Assembly (NCBI GenBank): GCA_028288875.1
Contig: JAQGHK010000552.1
Coordinates: 1-9,751, forward strand
Direction of reading: 5' to 3'
Length of the DNA: 9,751 nucleotides
DNA from: Phycisphaerales bacterium
Lineage (GTDB): Bacteria > Planctomycetota > Phycisphaerae > Tepidisphaerales > Tepidisphaeraceae
A program made the translations under genes and the position numbers. Under the pieces are notes generated by a model. It was not told the origin of the DNA and made no database searches. It was given only the letters and a program-made list of their open reading frames with translations. Below are positions 1 to 6,086 of this stretch, piece after piece. Positions within the stretch are counted from its first letter, which is position 1. The number at the start of each line of letters is the position of its first letter.

Positions 1-306
1 CGTTGGTTTATGGTGCGATAACTGCCAGATGCGGTTGGTCTTGTACGGAGACTCCTTGCCATGGGCCGGCCGTGCTTCGGGCTGCGTCCAGTTCGCGCCG
101 CCGTCCACGCTGCGGCGCAGCACCGGGCCATAGGCGTAGTGCGACGTGCCGACCAGCAGATCCAGCGTGTCGCCCTTGGGCCGCATCAGCAGCGATGAGA
201 CTTCCCAGCCGGGCAGTTGCGTGCCGACCAGTTCAAAGGCTTTGCCATTGTCCGACCTGAAGACGAACAGGCCCTTTTGCGTTCCCACTCCGAGCGTCAC
301 CGCCAT
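1..306 (-). CDS. BNR/Asp-box repeat (sialidase-like beta-propeller) protein, N-terminal part
   Basis: Partial gene: 102 codons from its ATG (304-306) are visible and the reading frame is open to the left edge, so the C-terminal part is missing. The protein begins MAVTLGVGTQKGLFVF, the usual first blade of the YVTN/BNR-type propellers. It carries a clear Asp-box (S66-x-D68-x-G70-x-x-W73, SVDGGANW) and a degenerate earlier copy near residues 18-24 (SDNGKAF). A strong Shine-Dalgarno site, GGGAGG, sits five bases upstream of the ATG. Proteins of this family are often annotated as exo-alpha-sialidase or photosystem-stability-like, but the Asp-box only shows a propeller fold. No catalytic residues can be judged from this fragment and no signal peptide is evident, so the function is open. 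It lies 45 bases downstream of a co-directional SRPBCC-like gene and may be expressed with it or from its own promoter. Confidence 0.8.
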   Translation of the reverse strand, partial: MAVTLGVGTQKGLFVFRSDNGKAFELVGTQLPGWEVSSLLMRPKGDTLDLLVGTSHYAYGPVLRRSVDGGANWTQPEARPAHGKESPYKTNRIWQLSHHKPT

Positions 307-311
307 GTCCG

Positions 312-317
312 CCTCCC
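312..317 (-). promoter_or_regulatory. Shine-Dalgarno site of the BNR-repeat gene
   Basis: The minus strand reads GGGAGG here, five bases before the ATG at 304-306. This is one of the two best ribosome binding sites in the window and it fixes the start of the partial BNR-repeat gene. Confidence 0.7.
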
Positions 318-328
318 GTTTGGCTTTC

Positions 329-355
329 ATTCTACAGAATGCTGCTTCGGGTCAA
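329..355 (-). promoter_or_regulatory. Candidate promoter of the BNR-repeat gene
   Basis: On the minus strand a TTGACC box (350-355) and a TAGAAT box (329-334) are separated by 15 bases. Each matches the sigma-70 consensus at five of six positions, although the spacer is two bases shorter than ideal. Transcription would start near 322, leaving a leader of about 16 bases that still includes the GGGAGG site. The -35 box overlaps the stop codon of the upstream SRPBCC-like gene. The -10 box is also half of a small inverted repeat, ATTCT-AC-AGAAT (329-340). This is a motif match only. Confidence 0.35.
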
Positions 356-864
356 GATCTGATTTGTGGCGCGCCAGGCCGCTGGCTTGTCGCGGCGAAC
401 AGCAGAAGCCCGTTCCGCGTCTTCTGCACGATCTGTAGAAACACCCAGGCAAGCCACAATCGTGCGATCCATCGCGGCGTCGGTGCCGTCCATCGGCCGG
501 TTACGGCGATCGTCAACGCACAAGTGGCCTCTGACGTCGGACCAACGCTCATTCGCAACACGTGCGGAAACGCGCGCCGAGCGTCGCCGATCGACAGGTC
601 GCTGAAGGCGAATCCTTCGCCCTCCCGCCAACGAAGAATTCGGCCGACGCGGCGCGTGCGGAATGGGCCGTAGCGGTGTTCGATCGTCAGCCGCGCGCCG
701 GCCTGCGGTACCCCACCTTCGATCAGGAATCCGGCGTGGAAATGATCATGGGCGGCGTAGCGATGAAAATCCCGCAGCTGTCCCCACGCCTGCCGGGCCG
801 TCAGTGGCAACGGGACGACGGCCCGGCAGACCACGCGCCGCCGCGCCGTCACGCGGACCGTCAT
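352..864 (-). CDS. SRPBCC-like (START/Bet v1-type) small protein
   Basis: A 170-residue soluble protein. Residues 13-40, with an aromatic/His-rich stretch after W27 (RDFHRYAAHDHF), followed by G-x-x-L-T-I-x-H-R-Y-G-P-F near 56-68 and R-I-L-R-W near 75-79, resemble the strand order of SRPBCC or polyketide cyclase-like domains. These form a hydrophobic pocket for a small ligand. A second helix-like, aromatic segment follows at about 131-147. It is rich in Arg and Ala, with no signal peptide. Its ATG overlaps the stop of the upstream zinc-ribbon membrane gene by four bases (ATGA, 861-864), so the two are almost certainly translationally coupled. The upstream partner also ends in an SRPBCC-like domain, which supports this call and suggests a shared role. 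The ligand is unknown, and the assignment rests on fold-level similarity rather than on catalytic residues. Confidence 0.65.
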   Translation of the reverse strand: MTVRVTARRRVVCRAVVPLPLTARQAWGQLRDFHRYAAHDHFHAGFLIEGGVPQAGARLTIEHRYGPFRTRRVGRILRWREGEGFAFSDLSIGDARRAFPHVLRMSVGPTSEATCALTIAVTGRWTAPTPRWIARLWLAWVFLQIVQKTRNGLLLFAATSQRPGAPQIRS

Positions 865-1925
865 TTGTGCCCCGCCGGCGCGGCCTCGGCGTCTTCTTTC
901 ATCCCCCGCAGCACATGGCCGTGCAGGGTATGGACAGCCATGTTTTCCGCAGGCAGATAGGCAAACCGCGGGGCGAGTTTGGGTTCATATCGCGTCGTCA
1001 ACGTGACGACCGTGCCGCGCCCGTCGGCCGTTGGGGTTAATTCAAAGCTGCCGTCGATTAGCCGCACGCCGTCATTCTCAATCTCTGTCTGCTCGACCAC
1101 TTTGAAGGCCAGTCGCTTGCCCGGCACCACCTCCGTGATCTCCTTCACCAGCCGGCCGCGTTCGTAGATGCAGGTCTTGCGGTCCCCAACATGCCCGCTT
1201 TGGCCAAACGTGTAGAGCGGCCGCAGGCTTGGCGACACGTACAGCAGCCACGGCGGGCGATGCTTTACCTGCTCGTAAAACTGAATCGATTGCCAAGCAC
1301 GATCCGGCGGCGCGTTCAGTGTCGCCACCGTACTGGTCGTCACCACGGCCATCTGCGAATGCCGCCCCTCGATCAGTGCAAGAAGCACCGGCAGCAGCGC
1401 GAGCATCGGCAGGTGCAGCCGCTGCGTAAACTTAGTCCCCTTGAGATGCGTTCGCAGGAGTACGCCGACGCACACGCCGCAAAAGGCCGGCAGCACGGCC
1501 AGCGTTCCTAAGATCAGCGTACACAGCCCGCCCGTGACGCTCATCATCAGAAGCGTCGCCGCCATGCCGCTGGCCACAATCAGCGACAGCAGCACCAGCA
1601 CGGCCCACTGCATCTGCACGCGGTAGCCGAGGATGGCGCCCGCCGCCGTTGGGACGGCGACCGTCGTCGCCCAGCCATAGCCCATCAGCGGGATCAGCAG
1701 CAAATAGAGCGCTACGCCGATCGCAAATGCGGTCAGCAAGCCGGGCATCCAGAAGGTCCACCAGAGGAACGGCGGCTTGTTCGTGTAGGTCATCGGATCA
1801 GCCAGATTGAACGGCTGCCCGCATTCCGGACATTGGCCAACGATGCCTAGATGATCCAGGACATACGCGCACACCTTGCAACGCTTCGGCGGCCCCTCCG
1901 GCCCGGTGAAATCCACGTCTGCCAT
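861..1925 (-). CDS. Zinc-ribbon, multi-pass membrane protein with C-terminal SRPBCC-like domain
   Basis: A 354-residue protein in three parts. Residues 16-35 form a zinc ribbon (C16-x2-C19 and C32-x2-C35, CPECG). About five hydrophobic segments follow, near 54-80, 86-101, 107-129, 133-157 and 172-186. Residues 195-342 look like an SRPBCC domain (V-x-T-x-S-T-V-A-T-L-N-A-P-P-D-R-A-W at the start, then a strand around ERGRLVKEITEVVPGKRLAF and a final long helix). The ATG at 1923-1925 was chosen because it starts just before the zinc ribbon. The frame stays open further upstream to 2063, but that stretch has no domain and would cross the start of the divergent kinase gene. No Shine-Dalgarno site is obvious. 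It is the first gene of a likely operon with the small SRPBCC-like gene. The function is unknown; membrane-tethered ligand binding is a reasonable inference. Confidence 0.75.
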   Translation of the reverse strand: MADVDFTGPEGPPKRCKVCAYVLDHLGIVGQCPECGQPFNLADPMTYTNKPPFLWWTFWMPGLLTAFAIGVALYLLLIPLMGYGWATTVAVPTAAGAILGYRVQMQWAVLVLLSLIVASGMAATLLMMSVTGGLCTLILGTLAVLPAFCGVCVGVLLRTHLKGTKFTQRLHLPMLALLPVLLALIEGRHSQMAVVTTSTVATLNAPPDRAWQSIQFYEQVKHRPPWLLYVSPSLRPLYTFGQSGHVGDRKTCIYERGRLVKEITEVVPGKRLAFKVVEQTEIENDGVRLIDGSFELTPTADGRGTVVTLTTRYEPKLAPRFAYLPAENMAVHTLHGHVLRGMKEDAEAAPAGHK

Positions 1926-2043
1926 GCGGGCGATCATCGGCGGCGTCGGTAGACCGTCAATGCCCGCACAGCCATCAACAGTTTCAAAATCTCCCGAAAT
2001 GCCGCCGCTACAGGTCATGACGCGTGGGCTTGATACAAATGTT
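1926..2043. promoter_or_regulatory. Divergent intergenic region
   Basis: These 118 bases separate the start codons of two divergent genes, so promoters for both should lie here or just inside the genes. The stretch is more AT-rich around 1980-2045 than its flanks. Two 6-base palindromes, TCATGA (2015-2020) and ACGCGT (2020-2025), are adjacent. I could not find a convincing -35/-10 pair on either strand. Confidence 0.4.
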
Positions 2044-3795
2044 ATGATCGGGAGTGTGATCACGCTCCTCGTCCTTCAAGGCCCCGACAAGGGCCGGCGG
2101 TTTGAACTCCCGGATCAGCAGACCCTCATTGGCCGGGAAAGCCGGGCGCTGCCGCTGACGGATCAGACGATCTCGCGCCGCCATGCCGAACTGAAGTTTG
2201 AGAACGACGCCGACTGGGTGCTGCGCGATCTCGGGTCGGCCAACGGCACCTACGTGAACGGGCAACGCGTGCTTCGGCCATGGACGCTGAAGATGGGCGA
2301 TCAGATCCGCGTCGGTCGGTCGCTCATGACCGTGGGTATTCAGACCGGCAACCGCTCCATCAGCCGCAACGTGAAGCTGGCCGATGCCGATGCCGGCATG
2401 GATAGCTCGATCATCAACACGCTGCCGAGCAACGACGACAGCATGATTCTGGCCGTCCCGGAACCGGCCGCCGCGGCCATGTCGAATCTGAAGATGCTCT
2501 ACCGCCTCAGCGCGGCCTTGGGCAGCAGCTTCAAGATCGACCAAGTGCTCGAAGTGGTGATGGACTTGGTGTTCGAACACGTCAAGGCCGACCGGGGCAT
2601 CCTGATGCTGCTGGAGCGCGACGGCACGCTGGATGCCAAAGTCGTCCGCGTGCGCGACGAGACGCGCCATCACACCGCCAAGCCCGGCGAAGCACAGCCG
2701 GCGCAAATGGTCGACACCGACGCGCCCGAACACATTCCGGCCAGCCACACGATCATCAAGCACGTCATCCAGAGCGGAAGTGGCGTGCTCAGCAGCAATG
2801 CCATGTCCGACCCGCGCTTCAGTAAGGGCAAGAGCGTGCAGAACCTGGGCATTCGCTCCGCCCTGTGCGTGCCGATCAAGGCCCGCAAGATGGACATCCG
2901 CCAGGACGATCCCGGCACGGCCGACGAAGTGATCGGCGTCATCTACGTCGACAGCAGCGTCCGCAACTATTCCTATTCGACCGACCAGCTCCGCCTGCTC
3001 ACCAGCATCGGCCTGCAGGCCGGCATGGCGATTCAGAACGCGACGCTTTACCAGGCCGGCCTCGAGGCCGAGCGCCTCGCCGCCATCGGTGAAACAACGG
3101 CCGCGCTCAGCCATTCGATCAAGAACATCCTGCAGGCGCTGCGGGGCGGAGCCGATGTGGTCGAAATGGGCCTACGTCGCACCGACGTCAGCCAAGCGAC
3201 CAAGGGCTGGGGCATTGTCTCTCGCAACCTTGATAAGATCTTCAACCTCACGATGAACCTGCTGGCCTACTCACGCCCCCGGCTGCCTAAGCTGGAAATG
3301 GTGCATCCCGGCCGGATCATTGATGAATGCCTGGAACTGATTGCCCCGATGGCTAATGCGAACGGCGTGATGGCCGTCGCCGATGTCGAGCCAGACGTGC
3401 CGGCCGTGCCACTGGATAGTGACGGCTTGCATCAGGTTTTGATGAATCTTTTGACCAACGCCCTCGACGCCGTCGGGCGTGAGAACGGCGGGCTGATCCG
3501 CGTCGCCTGCCGGTACGACGTGGCCGGCAAGTGCGTGTATATCGAAGTCATCGACAGCGGCCCCGGCATCGCCCCGACGATGCGGCCGCACCTGTTCCAG
3601 ATCTTCCACAGCACCAAAGGCAACCGCGGCACCGGCCTTGGCCTAGCCGTCGCGAAGAAGATCGTCGATGAGCATCAAGGCACGATCAGCGCCGCCAGCA
3701 AACCGGGCGAGGGCACGACGTTCACGGTGAAGCTGCCAACGTACCTGTTCAATGCGGAAGACGCCCAAGACACGCGCGGGCCGGGAATGACGTAA
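2044..3795 (+). CDS. FHA-GAF sensor histidine kinase (cytoplasmic, orphan)
   Basis: A 583-residue soluble kinase with no membrane segment or signal peptide. The FHA domain spans about 5-100, with the phosphothreonine-binding signature G30-R31, S44-R-R-H47 and N67-G68. A linker follows, then a GAF domain (about 155-335). The phospho-acceptor region is near 345-415, with H357 in LSHSIKNIL. The HATPase domain spans about 420-566, with the N-box around N468/N472, the G1 box DSGPGIA (504-510) and the G2 box GTGLGLA (529-535). FHA input implies docking to a Ser/Thr-phosphorylated partner and GAF input a small ligand or redox cue. Autophosphorylation of H357 and transfer to a response regulator would follow, but no regulator is encoded next to it. 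The residue after the His is Ser rather than Asp/Glu. The start at 2044 precedes the FHA domain directly; ATG 2017 is possible, and neither has a good ribosome site. Confidence 0.9.
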   Translation: MIGSVITLLVLQGPDKGRRFELPDQQTLIGRESRALPLTDQTISRRHAELKFENDADWVLRDLGSANGTYVNGQRVLRPWTLKMGDQIRVGRSLMTVGIQTGNRSISRNVKLADADAGMDSSIINTLPSNDDSMILAVPEPAAAAMSNLKMLYRLSAALGSSFKIDQVLEVVMDLVFEHVKADRGILMLLERDGTLDAKVVRVRDETRHHTAKPGEAQPAQMVDTDAPEHIPASHTIIKHVIQSGSGVLSSNAMSDPRFSKGKSVQNLGIRSALCVPIKARKMDIRQDDPGTADEVIGVIYVDSSVRNYSYSTDQLRLLTSIGLQAGMAIQNATLYQAGLEAERLAAIGETTAALSHSIKNILQALRGGADVVEMGLRRTDVSQATKGWGIVSRNLDKIFNLTMNLLAYSRPRLPKLEMVHPGRIIDECLELIAPMANANGVMAVADVEPDVPAVPLDSDGLHQVLMNLLTNALDAVGRENGGLIRVACRYDVAGKCVYIEVIDSGPGIAPTMRPHLFQIFHSTKGNRGTGLGLAVAKKIVDEHQGTISAASKPGEGTTFTVKLPTYLFNAEDAQDTRGPGMT

Positions 3796-3807
3796 GCATC
3801 AACGAAA

Positions 3808-3843
3808 TCGGCGGCATCTTGCGGATGCCGCCGACTTTAATTT
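3808..3843. terminator. Bidirectional hairpin terminator between convergent genes
   Basis: A perfect 11-bp stem (3808-3818 with 3824-3834, TCGGCGGCATC and its complement) closes a 5-base loop, TTGCG. On the plus strand it is followed by CTTTAATTT, and on the minus strand by TTTCGTT. It lies 12 bases after the kinase stop codon and 17 bases beyond the end of atpG, so it can terminate both converging transcripts. The T tracts are short, so the strength may differ between directions. Confidence 0.8.
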
Positions 3844-3860
3844 CACATTGAGCGATTGAA

Positions 3861-4829
3861 TTACTTCTTCATCGATTCCACGCCGCCCATGATTTCCGAC
3901 AGTTCGGTCGTGATCTGGCTCTGGCGGGCGCGGTTGTATTGAAGTGACAGCAGCTTGGCCATCTCTTCGGCGTTATCGGTGGCGGCCTTCATGGCGACCA
4001 TGCGAGCCACGTGCTCGCTGGTGGCGGCGTCGAGGAACGCTTGGAAGAACGCCGTCTTGACGGCCAGCGGAATCAGCTCGGCCAGCAGCTCGGCGGGCTC
4101 GGGGGAGAACTCGTAAACGGTGCCATCGCTCGCTGCGGCAGTCGCGGCGGAGGTTCCGGCGCGGCCAGCATCAAGGGCGCCGGCTTTCGCCTGGCTGTCC
4201 TTCTCGTGGGCCTGCTGGGCGATCGTATCGGTCGCCGACTTCAGACTGGCAAGCGGCAACAGCTGCATCACGTCGGGCTTCTGCAGGCCGGTGCTGATGA
4301 AGTTCATGTAGCCGACGTACACGGCGTCGAGCTTGCCGTCCGCGTAGTCTTTCATCAGACGATCGGCGAGTGCTTCGACTTCCAGGAACGTGGGCGGATC
4401 GGCGACCGTGATCTTGTCGGCCAACGTGCGCTTCTGGAACGTCAGGTAGCTGACGCCCTTCTTGCCGACGGCATATACATCCACGACTTTGCCGGCTGCT
4501 TCGTACTTTTTGATCGCCAAGACGGTCGTGCGGATGACATTGCCGTTGTAACCGCCGGCCAGACCGCGGTTGCTGGTCAGCAGGACGACCGCCACGCGGC
4601 CGGCGCCTTTGCCGTCGGGCGTGCGGAGCAGCGGATGATCGACATCGCCGGCATTGGCGGCCACGTCGGCGACCAGTTCGCGGATCTTGAGCGCGTACGG
4701 CTTGGTGCCGACGGCGCGCTTGAGCGATTTCTGGAATTTGGCCGTCGCGATCATCTGCATGGTGCGGGTGATCTTGCGGATGTTGCGGACCGCCTTGCGG
4801 CGTTTAACGATCGCACGTGCTTTGGCCAT
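3861..4829 (-). CDS. atpG: F1F0 ATP synthase gamma subunit
   Basis: A 322-residue protein matching the gamma subunit, the central rotor stalk that turns inside the alpha3-beta3 head and couples proton flow through F0 to ATP synthesis. The N-terminal helix (MAKARAIVKRRKAVRNIRKI, then TRTMQMIATAKFQKS) and the Rossmann-like middle segment TSNRGLAGGYN (85-95) are intact. The C-terminal helix (HVARMVAMKAATDNA, about 273-287, then LQYNRARQSQITTELSEIMGG) is intact too. The ATG at 4827-4829 is preceded by GAGGAA with a spacing of three bases. The length exceeds the usual 285-295 residues because of an Ala-rich polar insert at about 200-235, placed before the conserved YEFSPEP segment. Normally atpG sits between atpA and atpD. 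Here the upstream neighbour is a peptide transporter ATPase and the downstream one a convergent kinase, so the gene is detached from the rest of the ATP synthase genes. Confidence 0.97.
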   Translation of the reverse strand: MAKARAIVKRRKAVRNIRKITRTMQMIATAKFQKSLKRAVGTKPYALKIRELVADVAANAGDVDHPLLRTPDGKGAGRVAVVLLTSNRGLAGGYNGNVIRTTVLAIKKYEAAGKVVDVYAVGKKGVSYLTFQKRTLADKITVADPPTFLEVEALADRLMKDYADGKLDAVYVGYMNFISTGLQKPDVMQLLPLASLKSATDTIAQQAHEKDSQAKAGALDAGRAGTSAATAAASDGTVYEFSPEPAELLAELIPLAVKTAFFQAFLDAATSEHVARMVAMKAATDNAEEMAKLLSLQYNRARQSQITTELSEIMGGVESMKK

Positions 4830-4833
4830 AGAT

Positions 4834-4838
4834 TCCTC
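4834..4838 (-). promoter_or_regulatory. Shine-Dalgarno site of atpG
   Basis: The minus strand reads GAGGA here, within CGAGGAA, a few bases before the ATG at 4827-4829. It confirms the chosen start of the gamma subunit. Confidence 0.6.
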
Positions 4839-4858
4839 GTCGACTCCAGCCGAAAATT

Positions 4859-4873
4859 CCCGGCCGAGCCGGG
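4859..4873 (-). other. GC-rich leader hairpin upstream of atpG
   Basis: On the minus strand CCCGGC-TCG-GCCGGG forms a 6-bp stem with a 3-base loop, directly followed by AATTTTC. It lies about 30 bases upstream of the atpG start and just downstream of the CATAAT box. If that promoter is used, the hairpin would be at or near the 5' end of the transcript. It could be an mRNA-stabilising 5' hairpin, a weak terminator for read-through from the transporter operon, or chance in GC-rich DNA. Confidence 0.35.
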
Positions 4874-4879
4874 CCCCGG

Positions 4880-4908
4880 ATTATGCGGGGGGCGGCAGGA
4901 TGCTGCAA
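4880..4908 (-). promoter_or_regulatory. Candidate atpG promoter, proximal
   Basis: The minus strand carries TTGCAG (4903-4908) and CATAAT (4880-4885) with exactly 17 bases between them. The -10 box matches the sigma-70 consensus at five of six positions, but the -35 box is weak (only TTG fits). Transcription would begin near 4873, leaving a leader of about 44 bases. It would explain how atpG can be expressed apart from the transporter genes upstream. Confidence 0.4.
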
Positions 4909-4921
4909 GCAGCGGCCCGCG

Positions 4922-4950
4922 ATTGTACTGGGACACTTTGCCGCTGTCTG
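4922..4950 (-). promoter_or_regulatory. Candidate atpG promoter, distal
   Basis: The minus strand carries CAGACA (4945-4950) and TACAAT (4922-4927), again separated by 17 bases. The -10 box matches five of six consensus positions and the -35 box four of six. By motif score it is about as good as the proximal candidate, and both could be used. No intrinsic terminator with a T tract is visible between the end of the transporter operon (4998) and this site, so read-through into atpG is also possible. Confidence 0.35.
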
Positions 4951-4997
4951 GCGGCCGGCAGAGGCGATCGCCCCGTCGGGCCCGTAAACGCACCGAA

Positions 4998-6086
4998 TTA
5001 GCGGGTCAGCCAGCAGGCAGCCGTGTGAGAGGGGTCGCCGCCTTTTTCTTCCAAGGGCGGCGATTCCATGACGCACTTCTGAATCACCCGCAGCTTGATG
5101 CCGCCCGTGGTGATTTCAGTCGTTTCGCTGGACGAAGCGTCTTTCGCCCGTTCACGGGTCAGCGGACAACGCGGGTGGAAATGGCAGCCGGTTGGCGGAT
5201 TGCTCGGGCTGGGGACTTCGCCGCTGAGGACGATGCGACGACGCTTCGGCCGCGGATCGGGCTCGGGGACGGCGCTCAGCAACGCGACGGTGTACGGGTG
5301 CTTCGGGTCGCGATACAGCACCTCGGCCGGCGCTTTTTCAACGATCCGGCCCAGGTACATCACCGCAACGTCATCGCTGAAATGTTCCACGACGGCCAAG
5401 TTGTGCGCGATGAACAGATAGGCGATGCCGCGCTCTTGCTGCAGGTCGTCCAGAAGATTCAGAATCTGACTTTGGATCGATACGTCGAGCGCGCTGACCG
5501 GCTCGTCACAGACGATCAATTCGGGTGACAACGCCAAGGCGCGGGCGATGCCGATGCGCTGCCGTTGGCCGCCCGAGAATTCATGCGGGTAGCGATAAGC
5601 CGCGTCGGCGGGCAGGCCGACGCGCTGGAGCAATTCGCCGACCATCAGTTCGCGCTCGCGGCCTTTGGCGATCTCGTGAACCGAAAGCGGCTCGCCGATG
5701 ATGTTGCCGACCGTCATGCGCGGGTTCAGGCTGCCGACCGGATCTTGGAAGATGATCTGCATCTTCTTGCGCAGGCCGCGAAGGGCTTTGCCGTGGTAGT
5801 CGAAGAAGTTCGTGCCCTTGTAGAGCACTTCGCCGCCGGTGGCTTCGATCAATCGCAGAATCGATCGGCCGACGGTGGTCTTGCCGCAACCACTTTCGCC
5901 AACAAGGCCCAGCGTGCGGCCTGCGTTCAGCGTGAAGCTGACACCATCAACCGCCTTCACGTGACCGACGGTGCGCGAGAGCAGCCCTTTGCGAATCGGG
6001 AAATGCGTCTTGAGATTGCGCACGTCCAGTAGCGGCGTGCCCGTCGCGGAGATTTTGTCGACGGCCGGCATGGTGGCGGTGGTCAT
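4998..6086 (-). CDS. oppF: Peptide ABC transporter ATP-binding protein, OppF/DppF-like
   Basis: A 362-residue ATPase subunit that pairs with the OppD-like subunit on the cytoplasmic side and powers peptide import. Visible motifs: Walker A GESGCGKTT (63-71), Q-loop Gln114 (IIFQDPVGSLNPR), signature SGGQRQR (171-177), Walker B LIVCDEP (190-196) with catalytic E195, and switch His228 (FIAHNL). The C-terminal oligopeptide-transporter domain carries TGCHFHPRCP, with Cys at 301, 307, 338 and 358. Such cysteines hold an iron-sulfur cluster in some studied relatives; the 30-residue spacing between the second and third is wider than in the partner subunit. The start at 6086 is set by AGGAGG four bases upstream and a 4-base overlap with the stop of the OppD-like gene. 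A longer frame to 6224 lies inside that gene and is Arg-rich without a domain. It is the last transporter gene of the operon. Confidence 0.95.
   Translation of the reverse strand: MTTATMPAVDKISATGTPLLDVRNLKTHFPIRKGLLSRTVGHVKAVDGVSFTLNAGRTLGLVGESGCGKTTVGRSILRLIEATGGEVLYKGTNFFDYHGKALRGLRKKMQIIFQDPVGSLNPRMTVGNIIGEPLSVHEIAKGRERELMVGELLQRVGLPADAAYRYPHEFSGGQRQRIGIARALALSPELIVCDEPVSALDVSIQSQILNLLDDLQQERGIAYLFIAHNLAVVEHFSDDVAVMYLGRIVEKAPAEVLYRDPKHPYTVALLSAVPEPDPRPKRRRIVLSGEVPSPSNPPTGCHFHPRCPLTRERAKDASSSETTEITTGGIKLRVIQKCVMESPPLEEKGGDPSHTAACWLTR

Noticed and set aside
146..673. Plus-strand open frame over the BNR-repeat and SRPBCC-like genes
   Set aside because: Minus-strand frames give an Asp-box protein with a strong ribosome site and a coupled SRPBCC-like protein. 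The plus-strand product has biased composition and no motif.
1876..2043. N-terminal extension of the kinase frame
   Set aside because: The added residues have no domain, and the longest version would overlap the start of the divergent zinc-ribbon gene. The FHA domain begins directly after the ATG at 2044.
2043..2048. TATGAT box overlapping the kinase start, suggesting a leaderless GTG start at 2056
   Set aside because: No -35 box lies at a suitable distance and the box includes the likely start codon itself, so a chance match is more likely.
2008..3114. Long minus-strand open frame (368 codons) opposite the kinase gene
   Set aside because: It mirrors the codon pattern of the kinase on the other strand, has a His/Val/Ala/Asp/Gly-biased composition and shows no domain, while the plus-strand frame has clear FHA, GAF and HATPase motifs.
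4963..4972. Perfect 10-base palindrome GGCGATCGCC after the OppF-like gene
   Set aside because: It cannot form a hairpin with a proper loop, has no T tract, and such palindromes are common by chance in GC-rich DNA. A protein-binding site cannot be excluded.
4011..5528. Plus-strand open frame of 505 codons across atpG and the OppF-like gene
   Set aside because: It spans two well-supported genes and their spacer on the opposite strand, with Arg/Gly/Asp/His-rich low-information composition. It is a typical shadow frame in GC-rich DNA.
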